64,000 bases of DNA from Planctomycetaceae bacterium (lineage in GTDB: Bacteria > Planctomycetota > Planctomycetia > Pirellulales > Thermoguttaceae): the NCBI GenBank assembly GCA_004556055.1, contig SFIW01000003.1, positions 27,848 through 91,847 on the forward strand, in the 5' to 3' direction. Both the position numbers and the translations under genes were made by a program. A model generated the notes under the pieces. The model had not been told where the DNA came from. It worked only from the letters and a program-made list of their open reading frames with translations, and did not search any database. How positions within the stretch are numbered: position 1 is the first letter of the stretch; each line of letters opens with the position of its first letter. Below, in pieces: positions 44,012 to 52,440 of the stretch.

Positions 44012-44644
44012 ATGATAAGAATACTGGCGACGGCGATATGCGCGATGATTCTCTGCTGTCTCGCGCTCTTCCTGAGAATGCAAGGCTGCGCTAACACGGA
44101 GACGTTTACTGCGACTCCCCCCGCGCAAGAGACGCAAGAGCCCGACGAAACGCAAGAGCCCGACGAAACGCAGGAGCCTGACGAAACGCAAGACGCGGAG
44201 GAGTCCTCCGAGACGACGGAATCGACGCAAGGCGCGACGTCTCAAGAGGAAGCGTCCGCCGAAGGCGCCGCGCAGGAAGCTTCTAAGGGGACTCCCGATT
44301 CGTCGAAATCCGCAAATTCGTCCGCGAATTCAACTGCGAATACAACCGCAAATTCGTCCGCGAAGTCTCCTGTGACGACGAAAGAGCGTAAGAAACTCGA
44401 CAAAGAGATGAAGGCGATGCGAAAGGCGTTCGATAAGTCCGATTACGAGGAGGCGTTGGAGTCGGCGAGCGAATTGATCGGTTGGCTCCGATGCTCGGGG
44501 TTTGCGAGCGCGGAGCGTGGAAGCGAGGAAGAGACAATCTATCGGGAATCCCTCAAAGAGGCGACCGAGCTCGCCGCAAAGGCCGCCCACCATGTGGAAG
44601 AGCCGACGATTCCCTCAAGCAAAGCGACGTACTTTCAGTTTTAA
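44012..44644 (+). CDS. Membrane-anchored protein with EPDETQ repeats and helical C-terminus
   Basis: A 210-residue protein with an N-terminal hydrophobic segment (ILATAICAMILCCLALFL) that acts as anchor or signal; Cys26 follows (MQGC) but the lipobox is poor. Residues about 30-125 are low complexity: three EPDETQ repeats, then Ser/Thr/Ala/Asn-rich stretches typical of a flexible envelope linker. The C-terminal 80 residues (KERKKLDKEMKAMRKAF, then SDYEEALESASELIGWL) look like a helical hairpin, possibly one TPR-like unit. No known family. GGAAGGAG immediately precedes ATG 44012. It lies between the stator genes and the GTPase gene in the same operon. Confidence 0.72.
   Translation: MIRILATAICAMILCCLALFLRMQGCANTETFTATPPAQETQEPDETQEPDETQEPDETQDAEESSETTESTQGATSQEEASAEGAAQEASKGTPDSSKSANSSANSTANTTANSSAKSPVTTKERKKLDKEMKAMRKAFDKSDYEEALESASELIGWLRCSGFASAERGSEEETIYRESLKEATELAAKAAHHVEEPTIPSSKATYFQF
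44135..44188 (+). repeat. Three tandem 18-bp repeats
   Basis: Three copies of CAAGAGCCCGACGAAACG (third with two changes) encode QEPDET repeats in the linker protein. Confidence 0.85.
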
Positions 44645-44669
44645 ACTCAGCGAGAGGAACGTATTTTAG

Positions 44670-46172
44670 ATGGCCAAGTATAACAACACCCCTCGACGAC
44701 TTTTGCGCGAAGTGGTTTGTCCGCACTGCTGGAGATCCTTCAAGCCGGAGGAAACATTGTGGATTTCCGTCGATCCCGCGCAGCTTGGGGACGAACGCCT
44801 CGGCGACGCGGAGCCGGGACGCTTTCTCCCTTCGGAGTTCGACGTCGACGGGGTCGCGCTCGACTCGCGTAGAAATCGCTGTCACGAGATCGCGTGTCCG
44901 TCGTGTCACCTGAAGTTGCCCGCGTCGGCTCTTGATTCACCGACTCACTTCATGTCGATCGTCGGCGCGCCGGGGAGCGGCAAGTCCTATTATCTCGCCG
45001 CGTCGACGTGGACGATGCGCCGCGACGCGCCCCTTAAATTCCGCGCCCTTTTCACAGACGCCGACCCGGTAATGAACGCGCGAATTCACGAGTATGAAGA
45101 CTCGCAATTCGTCAACGCCAACGGCGGGTACGTCAAGATCGAGAAGACCCAGGAGCAGGGTGATCAATACGACGTCGTCTATATCGACGAGCAGAACGTC
45201 CTCTATCCCAACCCTTACGTCTTTTTGCTTTCGCCTTCGAAAGGTCATCCTTTGGAGGGAGATTACGAACAAGGGTATGCGCGAACGATCTGTCTCTATG
45301 ACAACGCGGGAGAAAGTTACTTGCCTTCGAACGACCAGGCGGCGAATCCTGTTACGCGTCATCTTGCGAAGAGTTCGTGCATCTTTTTCCTCTACGATCC
45401 GATTCAAGACGGGAGAATGTCCGCGGCGATTCAAAAGGTTGAACCTGGACGCGCTTTGACGCTCCCTCCCAACGCGGGCGTGCGTCAGGAGGTCGTCTTT
45501 ACCGAGATGACGCGCCGCGCTCGCAATTTGCGACAGATGCGTACGAACGATCGGTTTGAGAAGCCCTTTGTCGTCGTCGTCTCGAAAGCGGACGAGTGGG
45601 CGTGTCTGGAAGAGACCTTGACCGCGCGCGATCGCGACCTTGCGGGTATCCGGCCCGACAGCCTTGCCTCGATCGTCTCTCATCCGCTTGGGCGACTCCT
45701 TGCCAAGTCTCCCTTCGCGCGGCAGAACGGGTATTATTATCTGCGCGGCGACTTGATCAAGGAAGCGAGCGACATAACCCGCGCGATCCTCCTTAAATAC
45801 GTGCCGGAGTTTGTCGTCGCCGTCGACAATTTCGCGACGAATCCGATCTACGTTCCCGTAAGCGCGACGGGAGTTCCTCCGACCCCCGCGGGGTTCCGCG
45901 TTGAGGATATGAAGCCGACGTGGGCGGACGCGCCTCTGCTTTACGCGATCCAGCGTCTCGAGCCGAAGCTTATTCGTATCGGCTCCCCCGCCGCAGCGAC
46001 GGCGCGAGAACTTCTCGAAGAAGTCGAACCAATCCGCTTTGTCGCGGGCGAGAACGCCAATCGTCGCGCTGATGAAGAGGACGCGAACGACGAGACGCTT
46101 GACGAAATCCCTGAGCCCCCCTCGCAAATTTGCGGCGGATTCTCTTCGGGCGTTGATTTAGAAAAGCATTAA
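44670..46172 (+). CDS. Zinc-ribbon TRAFAC-like GTPase
   Basis: A 500-residue soluble protein. The N-terminus has two Cys pairs, Cys17/Cys20 (VVCPHCW) and Cys76/Cys79 (IACPSCHL), forming a likely zinc ribbon interrupted by a 50-residue insert. A P-loop follows at 99-106 (GAPGSGKS), then YYLAASTW; the G3 motif reads LYDNAGES at about 209-216, G4 reads VSKADEW (Ser305-Asp308 in place of NKxD), and G5 reads VSATG near 397-401. All nucleotide-binding motifs are therefore present, so it should bind and hydrolyse GTP. It resembles the GTPases that accompany GAP1-type proteins in bacterial gene clusters. The C-terminal 60 residues are acidic and probably disordered. It follows the linker gene by 25 bases and precedes the GAP1-N2-like gene. 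Confidence 0.8.
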   Translation: MAKYNNTPRRLLREVVCPHCWRSFKPEETLWISVDPAQLGDERLGDAEPGRFLPSEFDVDGVALDSRRNRCHEIACPSCHLKLPASALDSPTHFMSIVGAPGSGKSYYLAASTWTMRRDAPLKFRALFTDADPVMNARIHEYEDSQFVNANGGYVKIEKTQEQGDQYDVVYIDEQNVLYPNPYVFLLSPSKGHPLEGDYEQGYARTICLYDNAGESYLPSNDQAANPVTRHLAKSSCIFFLYDPIQDGRMSAAIQKVEPGRALTLPPNAGVRQEVVFTEMTRRARNLRQMRTNDRFEKPFVVVVSKADEWACLEETLTARDRDLAGIRPDSLASIVSHPLGRLLAKSPFARQNGYYYLRGDLIKEASDITRAILLKYVPEFVVAVDNFATNPIYVPVSATGVPPTPAGFRVEDMKPTWADAPLLYAIQRLEPKLIRIGSPAAATARELLEEVEPIRFVAGENANRRADEEDANDETLDEIPEPPSQICGGFSSGVDLEKH

Positions 46173-46226
46173 TTGATCGACGCGCGTCGCGTTAAGTTCT
46201 TCAGGAAAGGTTGAAAGAGAAAGATC

Positions 46227-47252
46227 ATGGCGAATAAGTTGGTATACACCTCCGCGCCGAAGGGACTCATACCCGGTTCATGCGGTTTTTGCACCGTCGC
46301 GGGAACTCGCGGTATGACGAAATCCGTCGTTGACGCGCTCGAAGGTTTGGCCGGATATCGTCGCGTTTACGAGACGACCGACGGCGCTCGTCTCAATCCC
46401 GTCGCGTTTTCTCACCTGATCGTCGACTCTCCGCGCGGACGTTTGCGCGTTTTAGCGCGAATTGCCGACGCGCAGCCCGACTACTCCGGTCGAACCAATC
46501 ATATCGCCTCTTTTTTACAACTGGGGGATGCGGAGACTCCCGAGAGCGGCCCTGCGGAGCTCTTCTACAAGCCGGGACTTTTCGAAACGCAGTGGCCCAA
46601 CGGACAAGCCCCGATCGCCTATCCTTCCCCCGTCGCGATTCCGATGGAAGAGGACGCGCGTCCGCTCTCATGCGAGTACTGGAGCGCCGTCGCCGGCGAT
46701 CCGGGCTGGGCCGGCGTCTTGGCCTCGACGGTTGAAACAAGGCGTCCCACATCCCTCGTTGTTCACCCGACGATCGACGTCTTAAAGCTCTTTCAAGAAT
46801 CGATCGCGCTCCTTCCGGCGAACAAGCGGTGGAACGCGACTTTTGCGACTTATTATACGAACGCGCTCAGGAACGTCGATTGTTTGTGGCGGGGCGTCGT
46901 CGTCGATTCTCCGGAAGAAGCGCTGGCGCGCGCGACTGCGGGGAATCTCTTGCTCGATTTTAGAGTCCTTCCGCCAATCGATTTTTTTAAGACGAATCCG
47001 ACGATTGGCCGCTGGATTGAAATCGCTCGCAAGTCTACCTCCAAGCTCGCGCCGACCCTTAAAACGCCTTTAGTCCCCGCGCCGAATCCTCAGACGCCGC
47101 CGCTCCGCGTCTCCATTCACGTTCCGCCCCCCTGCGAAACGGCGGTTCCTGACGCCGCGGCGGTTCCCCTTCCTGGCCCCGCGACGCCGCCTCCCCAAAG
47201 AGAATCGACCGTCGTCGTTCCCGCGATGAAGACGCAAAGGAATTCCCAATGA
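46227..47252 (+). CDS. GAP1-N2-like GTPase-associated protein
   Basis: A 341-residue protein whose first 45 residues (LVYTSAPKGLIPGSCGFCTV then AGTRGMTKSVVDALEGLAGY) match my memory of the N-terminal domain type 2 of GTPase-associated protein 1 (GAP1-N2), a family that co-occurs with TRAFAC GTPases. The domain seems to run to about 170 (SHLIVDSPRGRLRVLARIAD, NHIASFLQL). A helical middle part follows (PTIDVLKLFQESIALLPANK, then WNATFATYYTNA), and the last 55 residues are Pro-rich. It is shorter than multi-domain GAP1 proteins, seemingly lacking their C-terminal parts. Directly downstream of the GTPase gene and overlapping the next gene by ATGA, so a physical partnership with the GTPase is likely. 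Family assignment rests on recognition without a search. Confidence 0.7.
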   Translation: MANKLVYTSAPKGLIPGSCGFCTVAGTRGMTKSVVDALEGLAGYRRVYETTDGARLNPVAFSHLIVDSPRGRLRVLARIADAQPDYSGRTNHIASFLQLGDAETPESGPAELFYKPGLFETQWPNGQAPIAYPSPVAIPMEEDARPLSCEYWSAVAGDPGWAGVLASTVETRRPTSLVVHPTIDVLKLFQESIALLPANKRWNATFATYYTNALRNVDCLWRGVVVDSPEEALARATAGNLLLDFRVLPPIDFFKTNPTIGRWIEIARKSTSKLAPTLKTPLVPAPNPQTPPLRVSIHVPPPCETAVPDAAAVPLPGPATPPPQRESTVVVPAMKTQRNSQ

Positions 47253-48451
47253 ACCCTCGCTCCAAAAGAAGATCGAACGCCCCCGCGTCTAGCTCTTCCG
47301 ACTCGTATGCCACGATAATACCGGTGTTATTTTCCTTCCTTGCGACCGCCTTCGTTATCGTCTATTCTCTCAATCAGGAGCTAGGATTCATCGACCATAT
47401 TCCATGGATCTCCGACTACAAACACAAAAATAAATCGAATTCGGAGGAACCAAGCGGTTTCTACACCCTTTTTAACGACAAACTTCAAGAACCTCGTGAA
47501 AAATTGCAAAAGTTTCGTGAGGAATTGGCTTCTTTCATGACGGAATACGAACGCTTACAGATTCGCTGCCAAGTCTTGGGAGGGGTCGAGGACGAAGCGG
47601 GAGAATATCGTGATTTTCCGTTAGGTCTCGCGACTATTGACTCGATAAAGGAGGAGATGCGGGACACTAAGTCGGAGCTTATCGAAAGGGAAGAGAGTCA
47701 GGCTGAAGAAATTAGTCAAGCGGAGAAGCTTTTAGAAGAACTTGACAAAGGAATGTACTCTGACGAGGAATTCGCGAAGAAGCATAAAGAATTAGATGTT
47801 CGCATTGAGAAGGCCAACAAATGGTACGACTGGTTTGACCACTACCGTTTTCTACACACTGACCCCGATATTTTGAGCCGCTGGAATCAAATGATAAACG
47901 ACGTTAAAGAGCGCATGTTCGGAAAAAGCGCGTTTGTTTTCACTTTGGATTCGTTGTCGCTCGTATTTCCTAAATCGATCGGAATGAATCGATTTTGCAA
48001 GCCGTTTGACGTTTTGGTCGACGATCTTGCGTCAATAGCTTCTCCCGCGCTTGATTCTGAGCTCTTCCGGGAGAATTTGTTGGAGCAAATAACGAAAGAC
48101 GACGATAGCCGAACGAAGTTAGAAAATCGCGCGTACGCCCTATATTCCGATAAAGAGGAGTTAAGAGACGGCTTCTATATTTGTTTCGTCAATTCGGAAC
48201 AGAATGCCTCGGCGTTTCGCTTGACTGGGAAAGTTATGAAATTCGCTTGTCGCTTTGACGAGAACGGCGTGGACGGAAACGTTCCGGTTTTCGAAAAGGT
48301 TGAAGAATTTTCTAACGTGGAAGAAGCCGAAACAAAGAGCGTTTTTGCCTTTGTTTTCCTAGAGTCTACTCGAGGCGAAGCAAGACGTTTAGAGGGGATT
48401 GTGGAAATGAATTTTCCCGACGAAGCGATCGACGCTCTTGGCGGGAAATGA
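47249..48451 (+). CDS. Single-pass membrane protein with long coiled coil
   Basis: A 400-residue protein: Ser/Arg-rich cytoplasmic N-terminus, one membrane helix (about 24-44, IIPVLFSFLATAFVIVYSLN), a long charged helical region (about 70-200, with KLQEPREKLQKFREELASFM and EREESQAEEISQAEKLLEEL), and a mixed C-terminal domain (about 215-400, with SAFVFTLDSLSLVFPK). The base composition is visibly more AT-rich than in the neighbouring operon genes from about 47400 on, as also seen in parts of the giant repeat gene, which may mark fast-evolving or transferred sequence. No family recognised. It overlaps the GAP1-like gene by ATGA and is followed by a 120-base gap. Confidence 0.75.
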   Translation: MNPRSKRRSNAPASSSSDSYATIIPVLFSFLATAFVIVYSLNQELGFIDHIPWISDYKHKNKSNSEEPSGFYTLFNDKLQEPREKLQKFREELASFMTEYERLQIRCQVLGGVEDEAGEYRDFPLGLATIDSIKEEMRDTKSELIEREESQAEEISQAEKLLEELDKGMYSDEEFAKKHKELDVRIEKANKWYDWFDHYRFLHTDPDILSRWNQMINDVKERMFGKSAFVFTLDSLSLVFPKSIGMNRFCKPFDVLVDDLASIASPALDSELFRENLLEQITKDDDSRTKLENRAYALYSDKEELRDGFYICFVNSEQNASAFRLTGKVMKFACRFDENGVDGNVPVFEKVEEFSNVEEAETKSVFAFVFLESTRGEARRLEGIVEMNFPDEAIDALGGK

Positions 48452-48571
48452 CCTCCGAGGAACGACAACCTTTGGCGGCAAACGAGACTTTAAGGAATAT
48501 CGAGTCGACGCGCGGGCGGTAGAGAGATCGGAATCAAGTTGTTCTGAAAAGATTGTAATAACGAAAGAGCC

Positions 48572-51520
48572 ATGACGAACGCCGAATTAGTAGAGAAGAT
48601 TAGACGCATTTGCCAAGATTCGGAGAGTATTCCCGAGAGCGAACACGCGGAAGCGGCGCGCCTTTACGCGACGCGGCTCCGCCATATCGACAAGTGTTTT
48701 CGCCGCGCAATCGGACTTTTACGCGCCGATCAGCTCGCTGAAACGGATCGCTTTATGCGCGAAGAACGCCTGATCGAAGATTACGAGAGCTTGACGACTC
48801 CCGACTTCAACACGTGGCAAGACTATTGCCGCGTTTTCTCCTTCGAGACGCCCCCGGAGCTGAGCGAAGACGCCTACGACGAACTCAAAGCGTTCCAAGA
48901 GGAGTTTGAGGCTGCGCGGGAACTCTTCGCGCGCCGCAGGAAGTTGGCGCTGGAAAACGCGTCCTTCGTCTTGCAGCTCGAGACGCTGTACGATCTTGAA
49001 CTCTTGCTAGGAGAACGCGACGTCTTGACGCGTCAGATAAAGCGTCTCGAAACCGCGCGTAACGACGAACTCGTCGCGCTCTTCCAGACTCTCGATCAGA
49101 AGACGGCGCTCCAGTTTGATTTTGCCGCGATCGACTCCGAGATTAATAACGCCAGGAGACGCGTTCCGGTTCCCGCCGAGGTCCTCGCCGCGTTCCGAAA
49201 GTGGAACGCCTATGCGCAAGGGCAGACGGAACTCAACGTCTTGCGCCAGCTTACGGGACATTGGGATTCTGCGCTTGCCGCGAAGGACGTCAAAACCGTG
49301 TTGGACTGTCTCGCGGTGTATCGCGCGACGAACTTTGACCAGGCCGCGCGATATATTACGAAGGAAGAACGTCGACGTCTCGACGAGATGGTTCGCGCGA
49401 CGCTCGATCTCGAACGCGCGGAAGAGAACGCCGAGGCGGCGCGCGAGGCGATCGCGGATTTTGAATCGGCGCTCGGCGACTCCGCGTCGACGATCGACGA
49501 TCTCCGCGCGGCCCGAGATCGCGCCGAACAAGCCGCCGACGCCGCGGGAATGAAGATTCCGTCAAAACTTGAGAGCGTCTACGTCGCGATAATTTCGAAC
49601 GAGGAACTCCAGCGTCGCCGAAAGACGACCGCGCTTGTCGCCGCCGCTGTCGCCGCCCTTGCCCTTATCGTCGGGGGCGTCGCCTTCGTCGTCTCAAAAA
49701 CGACTGCAACGCGCAACGCTCGCGAGGCCGCCTCTATGATCGCGGCGCGTCTCGACGCCTTTGAAGGCGGCGACGCGGACGCGCTTGCCGAAGTGGAGGC
49801 GCTCGTCGCCCAGAACGCCGAAGAACACCCCGCCTATCAAAACGCGGCGGAGTACGCCAAAGTCCTCGAACGCGTCGCGGACGTTAAAAAGGCGGAAGAA
49901 GCGCGCGTCGGAAAGATCAAAGCCTTAGTCGACAATATCCAAAGTTCGCACGACGTTTCTGTTCCCGCGCCGGAGGTCCTGGCTGACCTCAAGACGCTCT
50001 TCCGCAACGAAAAGGAAAAGACGGAATACGGGTACGTCAAGCTATTGCGCGACGACGCGCGGCTAACAAAAGAGCGAAAAGAGTCGACGTCGACGCTCTA
50101 TGAGGAGAAACTCGCCGAAGCGAAAGCGCTTGTCGAGGCCGCGACGGACGTCAAAGGCGTGGACGCGGCGGAATGGCGTCGTCGCTTTGAAGCGGCGCGT
50201 AGCGCGCTCCTGCTCATTGTTCAAGAGGAGAAATCTCTCGGCGTTTCCAAGCCCCTCGTCGCCCAACGCGAGGCGCTCGATAAGGTTCTTGACGGAGAAG
50301 AAGAGCGTCTCCTTCGCGCGGAAGCCAGAAGTCGGCTGCAACCGCCCCTTGCGGCAAACGTCGGAAACGTCGAAGGTTTTGTCAAAGTCCTTACGGAGAT
50401 GAAGAATAAGCCTGAAGAGCTCGGGGAGGGGGACGACGACGCGACGAAATCGGCGCTTTCGTCGGCGCTTCAAAGCGCGATCGAGTCGACCGCGAAGGCG
50501 AAGCTCGCGCAGGAATGGAACGAGTCCTCCAAGACGAAATCGTCGGTCAACGACGCCGCGTTTGATATCGAGTCATATCTTAAAGCGGAGAAAGCGTTCC
50601 ATAGCGCCGGCAAATTCGCCCCAGAGGAGCAAAGTGCGTCGAAAGCCTACGACGCGTTGAAAGATTTCGCGCGAAACGGCGGATATGACCGCGCTTCTTC
50701 GAGCCTCGTGAGCGCCTTCGATAAATATCGAAACACCGCCTACGTCGTTTACGATTCGCAGAATAAAGTCTACTATTACGCGACGAAGAATCCGAAAATC
50801 GCGCTGCGCAACATCGAATATTATCCCGCGCCGGAGCGTTCCGTTCCTAAGGAGCTCCCTGAATCCGCGAAGGCGTACGCGTCCTCCGCGACCGAAGCGC
50901 CTCAATACGCCATTTACCGACTTATCGATCCGTTGCGTCAAAAGAACCCGACTCCGCAGATGTGGATCGATTCGATCGAAGGCGCTTTGCGCGTCCTTGA
51001 TTCTTCGGACGAAACCGTTCTTGACCCGATCATGAAGGCGCAACTTCTCGCGCCGATTATCCGCTCTGCGAACGGCTTCCCCGGCTTTGACAAGCTTGCA
51101 AAATGGGCCGAAGATGATCTGGCGATCTCGGGACTTAATTTGTCTTTCAACTCGTACGACGTCGAAGATTACGGTATGGAGAGGAATAGAGACGCCGCCA
51201 GAAAGGCTCTCCAAAACCTTCCGAGTCTTGCCGAAGCGGTCGCGGTCGCGCGGACTGCGTTTATGGAAGGGGAGCTTTCCAATATCGCGGGCGAATATCA
51301 ATGGGTTGGCTTCGTCGACGTCGACGAGAAGAAGGCTGACGTTGTCTTCGGGAAATCGGCGTCGGTGAGCGACAAGGCGACCTTGTGGATCTGCCCCGGC
51401 AACGAAGATTACGCCGTCCAGATTGGCGACTACGCGACTCCCAATACCGCTATTCTCAACGAAGAGCGCGACTGGACTCAGTATCGCTGGTCTCCGGTCT
51501 ACGCGCGCGTACCCAGATAA
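48572..51520 (+). CDS. Large helical protein with central membrane helix
   Basis: A 982-residue protein made mostly of helices. Residues 1-350 are soluble, charged and coiled-coil or TPR-like (ERDVLTRQIKRLETARNDEL, RAEENAEAAREAIADFESAL). One membrane helix occupies about 352-374 (TTALVAAAVAALALIVGGVA), and 380-700 is again helical. The last 270 residues are more globular with aromatic residues (YRNTAYVVYDSQNKVYYYAT, NIAGEYQWVGFVDVDEKKAD, ending in a beta-rich segment). The positively charged RRRK before the helix suggests the N-terminal half is cytoplasmic. It may act as a long spacer linking the cytoplasmic GTPase to the envelope (inference). It follows a 120-base gap without an obvious promoter and is 13 bases before the next gene. 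Confidence 0.75.
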   Translation: MTNAELVEKIRRICQDSESIPESEHAEAARLYATRLRHIDKCFRRAIGLLRADQLAETDRFMREERLIEDYESLTTPDFNTWQDYCRVFSFETPPELSEDAYDELKAFQEEFEAARELFARRRKLALENASFVLQLETLYDLELLLGERDVLTRQIKRLETARNDELVALFQTLDQKTALQFDFAAIDSEINNARRRVPVPAEVLAAFRKWNAYAQGQTELNVLRQLTGHWDSALAAKDVKTVLDCLAVYRATNFDQAARYITKEERRRLDEMVRATLDLERAEENAEAAREAIADFESALGDSASTIDDLRAARDRAEQAADAAGMKIPSKLESVYVAIISNEELQRRRKTTALVAAAVAALALIVGGVAFVVSKTTATRNAREAASMIAARLDAFEGGDADALAEVEALVAQNAEEHPAYQNAAEYAKVLERVADVKKAEEARVGKIKALVDNIQSSHDVSVPAPEVLADLKTLFRNEKEKTEYGYVKLLRDDARLTKERKESTSTLYEEKLAEAKALVEAATDVKGVDAAEWRRRFEAARSALLLIVQEEKSLGVSKPLVAQREALDKVLDGEEERLLRAEARSRLQPPLAANVGNVEGFVKVLTEMKNKPEELGEGDDDATKSALSSALQSAIESTAKAKLAQEWNESSKTKSSVNDAAFDIESYLKAEKAFHSAGKFAPEEQSASKAYDALKDFARNGGYDRASSSLVSAFDKYRNTAYVVYDSQNKVYYYATKNPKIALRNIEYYPAPERSVPKELPESAKAYASSATEAPQYAIYRLIDPLRQKNPTPQMWIDSIEGALRVLDSSDETVLDPIMKAQLLAPIIRSANGFPGFDKLAKWAEDDLAISGLNLSFNSYDVEDYGMERNRDAARKALQNLPSLAEAVAVARTAFMEGELSNIAGEYQWVGFVDVDEKKADVVFGKSASVSDKATLWICPGNEDYAVQIGDYATPNTAILNEERDWTQYRWSPVYARVPR

Positions 51521-51533
51521 GAGGAAGATCGAA

Positions 51534-52367
51534 ATGAACGAAACCGACACGGAAGACGATTATAGCGACGTCTTGACGCCTCCTCCGCCGACGGACTCTG
51601 GCGCGGAATTTTACGCGCGACGCGCCGTGACGACGAAGATGCGGTCGTCGCGCCTTGGATTTTTCCTCGCGTGCGTCGCCGCCGCGTTCGTCTCCGCGTT
51701 ATGGCCGACGAACAAAAACGCCGAATTGGAGTTGGCGTTCCTGGCGTGCGCTTGGGGGGCGGGAAAGGTCGCGTCCGCGTTCTTCCTCTTCTACTTCTGG
51801 CAGACGACCGACGCGTCGACGCGCGTCTCCTCGCCTCGAAAAATCGCGCTCCTCGATCTTGTGCCTCTGTGGAATCTGTTTTGGTTCTTCAAAGCGTATG
51901 CGGGAGGCGCCCGCGCGGGAGTCGCCACCTTGGAGCTCCTTGACGACAACAGAGCGCGTTTGATCGCGCCGATTCGTTTGGCGCGAGTCGTCGGCGTTCT
52001 AACGATCGTCGCGACGCTCTGTTACGCCGCTCACCTGATATTCTGGGCGCTTGCGATTCCAGGTTTGACGGCGCGCGCTTTCGCGCTCCTCTTCTCTCTC
52101 GGCGAAGCGACGAACTTCTATATCGGGTATATGAATTCGCATTACATTTGGGCGTATGTCGCGCGAGTCGCTCCTCTGGCGATTCTCGTCGTCCAACTTT
52201 GTTTACGTTACAAACTCCTTGCGGCGTTGCAAGGGATTGGAGAGTACGCGCAAAGCGCGCGGAATACGGAGCCTCACGCGACGGAGGCTGAGATCGCCGC
52301 AGAACGCGAGGAAGCGCGGCGCCTCTTCGCCGACGCGGCGCGTAAGAACGCGGAAAAAAATTTTTGA
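51534..52367 (+). CDS. Polytopic membrane protein, DUF4328-like
   Basis: A 277-residue inner-membrane protein with about five helices: near 42-58, 65-90 (WGAGKVASAFFLFYFWQTTD), 100-122, 145-170 and 200-225, ending in a charged cytoplasmic tail (AEIAAEREEARRLFADAARK). FYFWQTTD followed by LLDLVPLWNLFWFFKAYAGG resembles DUF4328-type proteins, and the same LW-x-Q/A pattern then LLIPFFNYYWLFVAF appears in the next gene, so the two are probably distant relatives. The frame is open to 51423 inside the preceding gene, but AAGAGGAAG just before ATG 51534 fixes the start. Function unknown. Confidence 0.75.
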   Translation: MNETDTEDDYSDVLTPPPPTDSGAEFYARRAVTTKMRSSRLGFFLACVAAAFVSALWPTNKNAELELAFLACAWGAGKVASAFFLFYFWQTTDASTRVSSPRKIALLDLVPLWNLFWFFKAYAGGARAGVATLELLDDNRARLIAPIRLARVVGVLTIVATLCYAAHLIFWALAIPGLTARAFALLFSLGEATNFYIGYMNSHYIWAYVARVAPLAILVVQLCLRYKLLAALQGIGEYAQSARNTEPHATEAEIAAEREEARRLFADAARKNAEKNF

Positions 52368-52440
52368 GAAAGAACGTTCTCCTTCTGGATAAGGGGAGAG
52401 CTCGGACAATAAACGCTCTTATACGAGGTAAGATTTCGTT

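Noticed and set aside
44937..46127. 396-residue minus-strand frame opposite the GTPase
   Set aside because: Antisense shadow; the plus strand has G1-G5 motifs.
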